Assembly: GCA_902806205.1 (NCBI GenBank)
Contig: CADCVR010000097.1
Coordinates: forward strand, 1-43,391
DNA from: an uncultured Solirubrobacteraceae bacterium
Lineage (GTDB): Bacteria > Actinomycetota > Thermoleophilia > Solirubrobacterales > Solirubrobacteraceae
DNA length: 43,391 bases
Reading direction: 5' to 3'
Part shown: positions 8,811 through 16,739 of the stretch, in pieces
Numbering within the stretch: position 1 is the stretch's first letter
Layout of the letters: the number at the start of each line of letters is the position of its first letter
Notes under the pieces: generated by a model
The model's input: only the letters and a program-made list of their open reading frames with translations
What the model was told of the DNA's origin: nothing
Database searches by the model: none
Program-made: the position numbers and the translations under genes

Positions 8811-9527
8811 GTGAAACTCGGCGCCGTCGTCGCCCTGGTCGCCACTGCTCCGGAGCACGCCGATCTCGTCGAAGAGACACGGGAGGCACTCGCCGGCCAG
8901 ACCGTGGCCCCGATCGCGGTGGTCGTCCAGCCTCCCTCCACCGCCCCCGCACGGAGCGCGCCGGCCGAGCAGCCCGAGTGGCTGTGGCTGCTCGACGGGG
9001 TGACAGTGCCCCGGGCCGACGCACTGGAGGCCTTCGGCGCGGCGCTGGAGACGCTCGCGGGCCTGCCGGCGCCGCTCCTGCTGGCGAGCAAGGTGATCGA
9101 CGCGGCGGGGGCGATGCATCCCGACGCCCTTCCCCGACACGAGATCTTCGAGAAGCAGTACACCGTCGATGCGATCGAGCGGGGCCTCGTGCAGCTTCGC
9201 GCTGTGCCGGCGGGCTCTTTGCTGATCCGTCGTGGGACGTTCGAGCGTTTCGGGGAGTTGCGGGCGGACCTGCCGCCGAACTGGGCGGTGTTCGAGTTCA
9301 CCGCTCGCGCGCTTCGGTCGTGGGAGGACACGGGCTATCTCGTCCCGTCCAGCGTCGCCGTTCGCAAGCTCCCGCCGCACCCAGCGGGTCGCCGCGGTGA
9401 GGGACTGAGAACGCGAGCCCGCCTGCTCGCCGGTCCGGCGTGGACGCCGACAGAGCGCCTATGGGAGGGCTTCCTGGTCGCCGAGGCGGCAGTCAGGGCC
9501 GCGCGGGGACCGGCGCGCCGGGCTTGA
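8811..9527 (+). CDS. Degenerate GT2-like protein lacking the acidic metal-binding motif
   Basis: A 238-aa protein that aligns by eye with the intact GT2 encoded convergently at 9493-10377. WLWLLDGVTVPRADALEAF corresponds to WIWLMDDDTIPTPTALEKL, LLLASKVIDAAGAMHPDA to ALLSSRVVWTDGAMHPMN, and GYLVPSSVAVRKLPP to GYLVPASVTVHKTKQ. The catalytic DDD is replaced by LDG, the TYNR motif by VATAPE, and much of the nucleotide-binding loop is gone. It is therefore unlikely to be an active transferase. The frame is intact and the gene has its own -10 box, so it is not an obvious pseudogene; a partner or regulatory role is possible. Its 3' end overlaps the convergent GT2 by 35 bp. Start chosen from the -10 box; TTG 8778 is an alternative. 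Confidence 0.72.
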   Translation: MKLGAVVALVATAPEHADLVEETREALAGQTVAPIAVVVQPPSTAPARSAPAEQPEWLWLLDGVTVPRADALEAFGAALETLAGLPAPLLLASKVIDAAGAMHPDALPRHEIFEKQYTVDAIERGLVQLRAVPAGSLLIRRGTFERFGELRADLPPNWAVFEFTARALRSWEDTGYLVPSSVAVRKLPPHPAGRRGEGLRTRARLLAGPAWTPTERLWEGFLVAEAAVRAARGPARRA

Positions 9528-10377
9528 GTCCGTCGCGGACGCCGCGCGCCACCAGCGCGAGGCTGGCGCGTGAGAAGCGGCTGAACTGCAGGTAGGCGAC
9601 GACGCTCATGACGTAGCCGAAGAGCAGCCCCGGCTTCTCCCGGGGCCTCCAGGCGGTGCCGCGCAGCATGTAGATGGTGTTGCGCACGTGGAAGTAGAAA
9701 CGGTCGCCGCTGCAGGTGATGGCGGTGTAGGACTGCTTCGTCTTGTGGACGGTGACGCTGGCGGGCACGAGGTAGCCGGGCTCGCGGCCGAGGATGCGCG
9801 CCGTGTACTCGATGTCGTCGCTCCAGAGGAAATACCGCTTGAGCGGCAGCCCGTGGCGGTTCACCGCGCCGCGATGCAACAGCAGCGACACGAAGGTCGC
9901 CGTCCGCAAGGGCATCAGTCGCTGTTCGGCTCCCGCCACCACGTCGGGGACCGACTCGCGCTCGAAGCCGGGGTTGTTCATCGGGTGCATCGCGCCGTCC
10001 GTCCACACCACTCGGCTGGAGAGCAGGGCCGGCGGGTGCGAAAGGCCCGTCCGGGCGGGCGCCTCGAGCAGCTTCTCCAGGGCCGTGGGAGTCGGGATCG
10101 TGTCGTCGTCCATGAGCCAGATCCACTCGTGGCCGGCCTCGTGGGCCAGGCGCAGCCCTTCGTGGAAGCCGCCCGCGCCGCCCCCGTTGACTCCCAGGGC
10201 CACGAGCTCGACCTGTTCGGCGTAGCGCTCCCGGATCAGGTCCGGAGTGCCGTCCGTGCTGGCGTTGTCCACGACGAGGATCTGATCGGGTGGGCGCGTC
10301 TGGGCGGCCAGGGCCGCGAGACACTCCTCGAGCAACTCCCGGCGGTTGTAGGTGACCACGACGGCGCAGACGCTCAT
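9493..10377 (-). CDS. Glycosyltransferase, family 2 (GlfT1/rhamnosyltransferase-like)
   Basis: A 294-aa GT2 with VCAVVVTYNRRELLEECLAAL, ILVVDNASTDGTPDLI, the glycine-rich NGGGAGGFHEGLRLA and the acidic motif WIWLMDDDTIP. This combination (N-x-GG-x-GGF followed by W-x-DDD) is usual in actinobacterial galactofuranosyl- and rhamnosyltransferases. YFLWSDDIEYTARI carries the second acidic cluster expected for the acceptor/base side. Because glf is nearby, a galactofuranosyltransferase role is plausible but unproven. ATG 10377 was chosen; a TACGGT box lies 10 nt upstream. The gene is divergent from 10423 (45-bp gap) and overlaps the degenerate paralogue at its 3' end. Confidence 0.87.
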   Translation of the reverse strand: MSVCAVVVTYNRRELLEECLAALAAQTRPPDQILVVDNASTDGTPDLIRERYAEQVELVALGVNGGGAGGFHEGLRLAHEAGHEWIWLMDDDTIPTPTALEKLLEAPARTGLSHPPALLSSRVVWTDGAMHPMNNPGFERESVPDVVAGAEQRLMPLRTATFVSLLLHRGAVNRHGLPLKRYFLWSDDIEYTARILGREPGYLVPASVTVHKTKQSYTAITCSGDRFYFHVRNTIYMLRGTAWRPREKPGLLFGYVMSVVAYLQFSRFSRASLALVARGVRDGLKPGAPVPARP

Positions 10378-10387
10378 GCGACAGCCG

Positions 10388-10393
10388 ACCGTA
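10388..10393 (-). promoter_or_regulatory. -10 box TACGGT, leaderless type
   Basis: On the minus strand TACGGT is followed by 10 nt and the ATG at 10377. It sits in a 45-bp divergent intergenic region with a second -10 box on the other strand. Confidence 0.5.
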
Positions 10394-10409
10394 GCAGCGC
10401 GGGCGAGGC

Positions 10410-10415
10410 TAGATT
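10410..10415 (+). promoter_or_regulatory. -10 box TAGATT, leaderless type
   Basis: TAGATT is followed by 7 nt and GTG 10423, within the same short divergent region as the TACGGT box on the opposite strand. Confidence 0.55.
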
Positions 10416-10422
10416 GCGCCGC

Positions 10423-11343
10423 GTGATCTCCATCGTGATCCCCGTCAAGGACGGCGGTGAGGACCTGCGCCGCTGCCTGTGGGGCATCGCGCGACAGCGC
10501 GTCGACGAGGAGGTCGAGGTCGTGGTGGTCGACTCGGCGTCCAACGATGCAAGCGCCGAGCTGGCGGAGTCGATGGGCGCCCGGGTTCACCCGATCGCCG
10601 CGGAGGAGTTCAACCACGGCGCCACGCGGAACCTGGGCGTCTCCTTGGCGCGCGGTGAGGTCGTCGTCTTCACCTCTCAGGACGCCTACGCCCCCGAGGA
10701 CGACTGGCTGGACCGCCTCACCGCGCCCGTGCGCGCGGGGGCCGTGGCCGGCGCGTACGGACGTCAGCTCGCCCACGACGGCGCCTCGGCGGCCGAGCAG
10801 TACTTCCTCGACTTCCTCTACGGCCCGGCGTCCCGGGAGCAGGCCGCCGCCGGGCCGGACGAGCTGACGATGGACGCGACGCTCTTCTCGAACGTCAACG
10901 CGGCCATGCGTACCGACGTGCTGCGCCGCTTCCCCTTCGCCGAGGACATCATCATGAGCGAGGACCAGGACTGGTCGCGTCGGGTGCTGCTCGACGGGGA
11001 GCGCCTGGCCTACGTCGCCGAGGCGGTCGTCCGTCACTCCCACCCGTACACGCTGCGCGCGGCGTTCAAGCGCTTCTTCGACTCCGGCGTCTCCGCCGAG
11101 CAGGCTTACATGGCCGCCGGCGCGCCCGCCGCGGAGGTGCTGCGCCGGCGGGCGGCGGACTACGCGCGCGGCGAGCTGCGCTGGCTGTGGGACGGCCACC
11201 GCCGCGCGATCCCCTACGCGTTGCTCTACGAAGGGGTGAAGTTCGCGGGCCTGCAGCTCGGGCTGCGCCACGAGCGCCTGCCGGCCGCGGTCAAGCCCCA
11301 CCTGAGCGCCCTGCCGGCGTACTGGGCCGCACAGCGTGGGTGA
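10423..11343 (+). CDS. Glycosyltransferase, family 2 (rhamnosyltransferase-like)
   Basis: A 306-aa GT2 with ISIVIPVKDGGEDLRRCL, EVVVVDSASNDASAELA, and the EFNHGATRNLGVSLARGEVVVFTSQDA block typical of bacterial rhamnosyltransferases (RfbF/WbbL-like relatives). SNVNAAMRTDVLRRFPFAEDIIMSEDQDW supplies the acceptor-side acidic cluster. The same architecture forms the N-terminal half of the fusion protein at 12273-14408, so the two are paralogues. GTG 10423 gives a natural N-terminus directly at the GT fold and has the -10 box just upstream; the long in-frame extension upstream is a shadow of the minus-strand gene. The next gene overlaps it by 8 nt. Confidence 0.88.
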   Translation: MISIVIPVKDGGEDLRRCLWGIARQRVDEEVEVVVVDSASNDASAELAESMGARVHPIAAEEFNHGATRNLGVSLARGEVVVFTSQDAYAPEDDWLDRLTAPVRAGAVAGAYGRQLAHDGASAAEQYFLDFLYGPASREQAAAGPDELTMDATLFSNVNAAMRTDVLRRFPFAEDIIMSEDQDWSRRVLLDGERLAYVAEAVVRHSHPYTLRAAFKRFFDSGVSAEQAYMAAGAPAAEVLRRRAADYARGELRWLWDGHRRAIPYALLYEGVKFAGLQLGLRHERLPAAVKPHLSALPAYWAAQRG

Positions 11344-12307
11344 GGCGAGCGTCTGCGCGTTCGTCCTCACCCGCGACCGCAAGGGGCTACTGGCCGAATG
11401 TCTGCGCGGCCTGCTGGCCCAGACGCAGCCCGTGGCCCGCGTCGTCGTCCTGGACAACGCCTCCTCCGACGGGACGCGGCAGCTGCTCGAGGGCGAGGGA
11501 CTGCTCGAGGAGCCGCGCCTGCGCTACGTGCGCAGCGAGGTCAACACGGGCGGTTCGGGCGGCTTCCGGGCCGGTGTGGAGCTCTGCCTCAAGGAGGGGA
11601 CGGAGTGGATCTGGCTCATGGACGACGACGCGGAACCTGCGCCCGACGCGCTGGAGCGCCTGCTCGCAGCGCCGGTGGCCGAGGACCCGGACACGGCGGT
11701 GCTGTGCACGGCGGTCGTCCACCCCGACGGTCGCGTCGACGGCCAGCACCGCTGCTCGTTCGGGCGTTTCGTGCTCCCGCTCAAGCCCGAGGCCTACGTC
11801 ACGGGGAACTACGCCGACGTGGACTGCGCCTCGTTCGTCGGCTTCTGCATCCGCGCCGACGTCGCGCGAGCCATCGGACCGGTGAAGGCCGAGTTCTTCC
11901 TGGGCTACGACGACGCGGAGTGGTCGCTGCGGGCGCGGCGCCACGGGCGCCTGCGCCTGGTCCCCGAGAGCCGCATCGTCCACAAGATCGTCATCGGTGG
12001 CGGCGAGCAGACGAGACGGGCGCAAGTCGCCAACCGGCTGCTCAAGCAGCACTACAGCTCATCGCCCTGGCGAGGGTTCTGGAAGGACCTCTACCGCCTG
12101 CGCAACTTCATGTGGCTGAAGCACCAGCACCAGGACACCGGGCGGCTCGCCTTCGCCGGGCTCACCGCCACCTACTGCCTCAAGGCCCTGCTCTACGACC
12201 CGCAGCCCCTGCGGCGGATGCCGTGGCTGGTGCGCTACGCGCTGAAGGGCCGGCGTGGCGACTTCCGCGCGCTCACGCCGGAGGCGTGGGCGCGGCGGAC
12301 CGGCTGA
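11336..12307 (+). CDS. Glycosyltransferase, family 2 (GlfT1-like)
   Basis: A 323-aa GT2 beginning at GTG 11336, overlapping the previous gene by 8 nt, so the two are co-expressed and probably coupled. Motifs are VCAFVLTRDRKGLLAECLRGL, VVVLDNASSDGTRQLL, NTGGSGGFRAGVELCLKEG, WIWLMDDDAEP and EFFLGYDDAEWSLRARRHG. It is a paralogue of the product of 9493-10377, with the same NxGGxGGF plus WxxxDDD arrangement found in galactofuranosyl/rhamnosyl GT2 enzymes. VHKIVIGGG near residue 220 is the conserved H-K region near the catalytic site. The C-terminus contains conserved Trp/Tyr-rich helices likely to bind the membrane. The 3' end overlaps the convergent fusion GT by 35 bp. Confidence 0.87.
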   Translation: MGEASVCAFVLTRDRKGLLAECLRGLLAQTQPVARVVVLDNASSDGTRQLLEGEGLLEEPRLRYVRSEVNTGGSGGFRAGVELCLKEGTEWIWLMDDDAEPAPDALERLLAAPVAEDPDTAVLCTAVVHPDGRVDGQHRCSFGRFVLPLKPEAYVTGNYADVDCASFVGFCIRADVARAIGPVKAEFFLGYDDAEWSLRARRHGRLRLVPESRIVHKIVIGGGEQTRRAQVANRLLKQHYSSSPWRGFWKDLYRLRNFMWLKHQHQDTGRLAFAGLTATYCLKALLYDPQPLRRMPWLVRYALKGRRGDFRALTPEAWARRTG

Positions 12308-14408
12308 GTGCCTGCCGGAGGGCCTGGCGGATCCCGTCTTGCACCTGCATGGCCGCCCTGTCCCAGGTGCGGTCGGTGACGAACGCCTTCCCGGCGAGCG
12401 AGCGCCGCTCCCACTCGACCGGGTCGTCCATCAGGCGCTCGATCACCCCGGCGAGGTCGAGCGGATCGAACGCGGAGAGCGCCACCGGGCCGTCGGCGCC
12501 GAACACGCCCTCGGCGCTGATGCCGGCCAGATCGACACACGGCAGCCCGCAGGCGAGCATCTCCTGCGGGATCAGCGAGTAGTTCGTCAGCGAGAGCACG
12601 AGACCCACCGTGGCCTCGCTGAACGTCCACGACAGCTCCTGCGGGCTCAGGATCCCGAGGTGCTCGTGGGAGACGGGGACGTCGATCTCATCGCGGTTCC
12701 CGAAGGCGACGACACGCAAGCCAGGGCGGCGCTCCGCGAGCTCCTGCAAGGCCATCAGCGCCAGGGGAACAGCGCGCCGCGGGGTGATGGCGCGGCCGTA
12801 GAGAGCGATCGTGTCACGGCGGCGCGCGACCGGACGGGGGCGGTACGCGTCGTGGTCGACACCGAAGTCGAACCGCGAGGTGCTGCGGCCGTAGCGGTCG
12901 CGGACGAGCTCCTCCAGCCACGGTGAGGCGCAGATCGCGTGCATGTCGAGTCCGTACGTCGCTTCGGCGAAGCGCGACTCCACCGACGTGGCGTAGAACT
13001 CGGACTCGTGGTCGTGGACGAGGTAGGCCCGGGCGCGACAGCCGGCCAGCAGCATCACGGGATGGGCCGTCTGCCAGCCCGTCGCGACGACCACGTCGGC
13101 GCCGTACCAGTCCCGAAAGCCCTTGAACACCGGGCCCTCGATCGGCGCGAACCACTCCCGCATGTCACCCCGGATACGTGCGGCGCGATCGCCGTCCATG
13201 AGGCCGAACTCGTCGGTGATCCAGAAGGTCACCGTGTGGCCCTCGAGCTCGAGGCGGCGCATGATCTGCAGGATCGAGTTGTGGCCACCGGATCCGCGTG
13301 AGAACGGTGGTATGACGCAGGCGATGTGCAGCGGCGCGTCCGCTGCCTGCTCGCCGGCCGGCGCGAGCAGCGGCGCCGGTCCGTCCCTGGCGTAGCGGCG
13401 TACGGCGTCCCAGATCACCGGCCGCCGAGCCCTGGCGACCGGCTTGCCGACCGGCGGTCTGGTCACGGTGGACCGGGTCGGCGCCGTCGCGACGGTGCCC
13501 TCGAGCGACAGGCGGCGCTGCACCGCGCCGGGCATCGCGTCCGCTCTGGAGCCGAGCGCGCTGAAGACCTTGCGACCGGCGTGGTGCAGCACCGAGCGCC
13601 CGGTCCACGCGCGTGCGTCGAGCCCCTGGCCGCGCATCCACTCCCGGTCGGCCGCCACCAGCGAGCGTACGTCGCGCACGGTGCTGCGCAGCCCGAACGG
13701 CTCGACGTGACCGATCGTCGCGCGCAGGCCGCGGTACTCGTCGTAATAGCGGCGCATGAACTGCACCGGCGGGTAGTCATGGGCGTGCAGCACGGCCGCC
13801 CCGGGGACGTAGGCCTTCGCCCAGCCGGCGGTGAGCATCGCCCGCGCGAACGCCTGGTCCTCGGAGTAGGGGACGTCCGCGAAGCGCAGTGCCTCCCAGC
13901 AGTCGCGCCGGTAGGCCGCATTGACGTTGGAGAGAAAGACCTGGTCACCCTCGCGCTGCACCGACGGACCGCCGCCGGGCGCCTCGTGGGTGGCGAAGAA
14001 CGCAGCCAGCTCGCGGGCGATCATCGGCGAGGTGTCGGCTCTGGCCAGGTGCGGCCCGTAGACGGCGCCGACGTCCCCGGCCAGGTCGAAACCGCGTTGC
14101 AGGGCGGCCAGCCAGCCCGGCACGGGGGTGGCGTCCTGCGTCAGAAAGCAGATCAGCTCGCCGGACGTCGATGCGGCGCCGAGATTGCGCGTGCGGCCGT
14201 GCCCGAAGCTCGCGGGCTCGATCGACAGCACACGCACGCTGCGGGAGGAGGCAATCTGGAAGCTGTCGTCCGTGGAGCCTGAGTCGATGACGAGCACCTC
14301 CAGCGAGCTAGTGTCGCCGGCCTGGGCGAGGGTCGCGTCGAGGAGTTCGCCGAGGTAGCGCGCGCCGTCCTTCACGGGGACGATCACCGAGACCGACCGG
14401 TGCGCCAT
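12273..14408 (-). CDS. Bifunctional glycosyltransferase: N-terminal GT2 fused to C-terminal GT4-like domain
   Basis: A 711-aa protein. Residues 1 to about 250 form a rhamnosyltransferase-like GT2 (SVSVIVPVKDGARYLGELL, VLVIDSGSTDDSFQIA, SFGHGRTRNLGAASTSGELICFLTQDA, VFLSNVNAAYRRDCWEALRFADVPYSEDQAFA). After a linker of roughly 100 residues, the C-terminal 350 residues form a GT-B type GT4-like domain (IACVIPPFSRGSGGHNSI, VVVATGWQTAHPVMLL, YLVHDHESEFYATS, SLTNYSLIPQEMLACGLPCVDL). The same C-terminal type occurs alone at 33030-34205. Such fusions usually build a repeating disaccharide linkage processively, consistent with a polymer exported by the adjacent ABC transporter. ATG 14408 shares one base with the stop of the upstream coiled-coil gene (TGATG). 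Confidence 0.87.
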   Translation of the reverse strand: MAHRSVSVIVPVKDGARYLGELLDATLAQAGDTSSLEVLVIDSGSTDDSFQIASSRSVRVLSIEPASFGHGRTRNLGAASTSGELICFLTQDATPVPGWLAALQRGFDLAGDVGAVYGPHLARADTSPMIARELAAFFATHEAPGGGPSVQREGDQVFLSNVNAAYRRDCWEALRFADVPYSEDQAFARAMLTAGWAKAYVPGAAVLHAHDYPPVQFMRRYYDEYRGLRATIGHVEPFGLRSTVRDVRSLVAADREWMRGQGLDARAWTGRSVLHHAGRKVFSALGSRADAMPGAVQRRLSLEGTVATAPTRSTVTRPPVGKPVARARRPVIWDAVRRYARDGPAPLLAPAGEQAADAPLHIACVIPPFSRGSGGHNSILQIMRRLELEGHTVTFWITDEFGLMDGDRAARIRGDMREWFAPIEGPVFKGFRDWYGADVVVATGWQTAHPVMLLAGCRARAYLVHDHESEFYATSVESRFAEATYGLDMHAICASPWLEELVRDRYGRSTSRFDFGVDHDAYRPRPVARRRDTIALYGRAITPRRAVPLALMALQELAERRPGLRVVAFGNRDEIDVPVSHEHLGILSPQELSWTFSEATVGLVLSLTNYSLIPQEMLACGLPCVDLAGISAEGVFGADGPVALSAFDPLDLAGVIERLMDDPVEWERRSLAGKAFVTDRTWDRAAMQVQDGIRQALRQALSRSAAPTPPA

Positions 14409-14686
14409 CACGCCCCGAGCACGCGCCGCTTGAGCCGCTTGAGCTGTCGGGCGAGTGACCGGACGCGCTTGAGCGCCTCGAGCGCGGGGACGGCACCGGG
14501 CTTGGCCATGACCGCATCGAGGTCGATCTGCCAGCGCTCGAGCCAGTAGAGCTTCTCCTGCGCCTCGGCCACCACGCGGGCGGTGCGCTGCGCCTGCACG
14601 GCCAGTTCGGCCTCGAGCGCGGCGACGCGCGCCTGCAGCGCCGCGACTTCGGCGTCGCGGGAGTCGGGGGTCGGCGTAGCGCTCAC
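14408..14686 (-). CDS. Small coiled-coil protein of the ABC-exporter operon
   Basis: A 92-aa protein starting at GTG 14686. Residues 12-50 are a heptad-rich coiled coil (DAEVAALQARVAALEAELAV). The next stretch, EKLYWLERWQIDLDAVM, resembles the tail of many polysaccharide-locus methyltransferases and glycosyltransferases, and the C-terminus is strongly basic (KRVRSLARQLKRLKRRVLGA). The basic end may contact membrane or a partner. It lies 21 nt after the methyltransferase gene and its stop is fused to the next start (TGATG), so it is surely part of the operon. I infer it is the detached coiled-coil part of a methyltransferase-type chain terminator; direct evidence is absent. Confidence 0.75.
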   Translation of the reverse strand: MSATPTPDSRDAEVAALQARVAALEAELAVQAQRTARVVAEAQEKLYWLERWQIDLDAVMAKPGAVPALEALKRVRSLARQLKRLKRRVLGA

Positions 14687-14707
14687 GGCGGGGCCAGTCT
14701 CTCAAGA

Positions 14708-15835
14708 TCAACGGCGCTGGAGGACGACGACGTCCTGGGCCTGATCGAGGGCGCCAGGCCAGTTGAGGCGGACCGCCCAGTCGTCCTGAGTGCACGACAG
14801 AAGCCACTCGAGCGTCAGGTACGCGTTTCCCCAGCCGGGGTCCCTGACCCCCCAGTCGCCTTCGGGCCCGAAGACGTCGACGAAGTGATGGCCCCGCTGC
14901 ACCATCGCGGTGGCGGCGGCCGTCGCGGTCTGCGTCGAGACGTGCGCGCGTCGCAGGAGCGTCGAGAGGCAGTCGAAGCCGTGCGTCGTGATCACGAGCG
15001 CGCCCCCCGGAGCGATCACGCGGTGCAGCTCCGCCAGCCACTCGATCGCCGGCCGCTCGGCGAAGTGCGACCAGACCGAGATGGCGTAGGCCATGTCGAC
15101 GGACCCGTCAGGAAGCTCGATCGGCGGGCGCTGCGGGCTGACGAAGAACCGCGCCATCGAAAGGTTCCCGGCGGCCCACGCGATCGCGTCCTCGTTCGGG
15201 TCGCAGGCCAGGCATTCGAGGTCGGGGCGCCCTGCCGCGATCGCCCGCACGACGCGTCCGGAGGAGCCTCCGAAGTCGAGCACCGTGGCGCCGTCCGGTA
15301 CCTCCAGGCCGGCGTGCCCGAGCGCGTCGAACACCAGATCGGCGAGGAAGACGTCGCCGCCGGCCGCCATCGGGCCGCGGGCCATGGCGTGGACGTCCTC
15401 CGGTGGCATACGCGCCGAGAGGCCGGCGCGCTCGAGCGCCGGAAGCACGCCGTAGGCCGCCGCGAGGTTCAACGTCAGGCGCTTGCGGGTGCTCGGGTCG
15501 GCGACGGCGTAGAGATCCGCGGGATGGCCCTCGAGGCGCGAACGGACCGCGGCAAGGTCGCTGTCGTGCAACCTCGAGTAGAGGCGGTCGGTGATCGGCG
15601 TCGCCACGCCGCGCCCAACTGCCTCTGGTCGTCCGAGCAGCAGCCCGACGATCGCCTCCTCGTGACGTTGCTCCGGTGTCGCTGCCGGTGGCGGCGCGAG
15701 CGTCTCGACGAGCTGTTGGCGCGCACTCTCGATCGCCCGGCGCGTCCGGCGGCCTTCGATCCGGCTGGTGAGGTAGGCGGCGGTGCTCGCGCCCGCGGTC
15801 GCGCTCGCGACGAGCAGGATGGAGGAACGCGGCAC
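14708..15835 (-). CDS. Membrane-anchored SAM-dependent class I methyltransferase
   Basis: A 375-aa protein. Residues 4-21 (SSILLVASATAGASTAAY) form a probable N-terminal membrane segment, followed by a basic/coiled region (SRIEGRRTRRAIESARQQL). The methyltransferase core begins near residue 184 with motif I (VLDFGGSSGRVVRAIA), then ECLACDPNEDAIAW, an Asp-rich SVDMAYAISVWSHFAE and the post-motif LAELHRVIAPGGALVITTHG. It could methylate the growing or finished polysaccharide. GTG 15835 was chosen because the TAGCGT box ends 7 nt before it; the frame stays open upstream, but that DNA codes for the Wzm permease. The stop codon of wzm lies within this -10 box. Its position between Wzm/Wzt and a coiled-coil gene suggests a chain-terminating function. 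Confidence 0.82.
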   Translation of the reverse strand: MPRSSILLVASATAGASTAAYLTSRIEGRRTRRAIESARQQLVETLAPPPAATPEQRHEEAIVGLLLGRPEAVGRGVATPITDRLYSRLHDSDLAAVRSRLEGHPADLYAVADPSTRKRLTLNLAAAYGVLPALERAGLSARMPPEDVHAMARGPMAAGGDVFLADLVFDALGHAGLEVPDGATVLDFGGSSGRVVRAIAAGRPDLECLACDPNEDAIAWAAGNLSMARFFVSPQRPPIELPDGSVDMAYAISVWSHFAERPAIEWLAELHRVIAPGGALVITTHGFDCLSTLLRRAHVSTQTATAAATAMVQRGHHFVDVFGPEGDWGVRDPGWGNAYLTLEWLLSCTQDDWAVRLNWPGALDQAQDVVVLQRR

Positions 15836-15842
15836 GCGCAGG

Positions 15843-15848
15843 ACGCTA
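15843..15848 (-). promoter_or_regulatory. -10 box TAGCGT, leaderless type, overlapping the wzm stop codon
   Basis: On the minus strand TAGCGT is followed by 7 nt and GTG 15835. Its first three bases are the TAG stop of the permease gene, so the promoter would be internal to the operon. Confidence 0.45.
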
Positions 15849-16739
15849 GAGATTCTCGGCGATGCGGGGGCTCTCGCGGCGAAACACCCAGTAGCCCAGC
15901 GCAAACGTGCCCAGGATGATCGCGAGCGGGATCAGCGGCCGCAGGTCGGCGCCCATCGCCCGCGTGATCGACGGCGCCGTGGGGTCCACGAGCGCGTGGC
16001 GCAGCTGCGTCAGCAGTGCCGCGAGCGGATTGCACAGGTAGATGCGCTGATAGCTCTCGGGCACGAACGTCGCGACGTAGAGCACAGGACTCGCGTAGAA
16101 CAGCAGTTGCGCCGTGACCTCCCAGATCGGCTGGATGTCGCGGTAGCGCACGTACAGCGAGCTCAGCAGCATGCCGACGCCGAGGGCGAAGACCGTCAAC
16201 AGCAAGATGATCACGGGCAGTTCGAGCCAGGCCCACTGCGGATAGATGCCGTTGGCCAGCACGAAGATGAACACGGCGACCAGCGTCATCCCGAGGTTCA
16301 GCAGCGCGGTGATGCCGACAGCCATCGGGATGACCAGCGGCGGGAAGTACATCTTGCGCAGCAGGTTCTCCCGCGTCACGAGGGACTGCACCGAGTTGCC
16401 CGCGATCTCCGCGAAGAACTGGAACAGCACCATCCCGAAGAGGATGTAGACGCCGTAGTTCTTGATGTTCTCGTCGAGCCCGATGATGTCCGTGAAGACG
16501 ACGTAGACCACGCCGAAGAACGCGAACGGCCGTGCGAGGGTCCAGACGCCACCGAGCGCCGAGCCGTAGAAGCGCAGCTTCCAGTCCGTCAGCGCCAGCG
16601 TCCAGGCCAGGGTCGTCGAGCGGCGGAGGCCGACGTCGTGTCCCCCGCGCCGGCCTGCCTCGATGATCGTGACGAGCTCGGCCCCGTCGGCAACGGCGTC
16701 GGGACCCGGGCTCGGCTCCTGCATCAGCGTGCTGGCCAT
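15846..16739 (-). CDS. wzm: ABC-2 type polysaccharide export permease (Wzm)
   Basis: A 297-aa inner-membrane permease with six predicted helices. The N-terminal cytoplasmic part carries TDWKLRFYGSALGGVWTLARPF, the typical start of ABC2_membrane polysaccharide permeases (W-x-L-x-RPL-like). It is followed by VYILFGMVLFQFFAEIAGNSVQSLVTRENLLRKMYFPP, where ENLLRKMYFP is a conserved signature of the Wzm/TagG/RfbA family. The YRDIQPIWEVTAQLLFYASPVLY block is also characteristic. It pairs with the ATP-binding protein encoded just upstream on the same strand; the two genes share one base (TGATG). Together they would export a completed polysaccharide through the membrane. Confidence 0.93.
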   Translation of the reverse strand: MASTLMQEPSPGPDAVADGAELVTIIEAGRRGGHDVGLRRSTTLAWTLALTDWKLRFYGSALGGVWTLARPFAFFGVVYVVFTDIIGLDENIKNYGVYILFGMVLFQFFAEIAGNSVQSLVTRENLLRKMYFPPLVIPMAVGITALLNLGMTLVAVFIFVLANGIYPQWAWLELPVIILLLTVFALGVGMLLSSLYVRYRDIQPIWEVTAQLLFYASPVLYVATFVPESYQRIYLCNPLAALLTQLRHALVDPTAPSITRAMGADLRPLIPLAIILGTFALGYWVFRRESPRIAENL

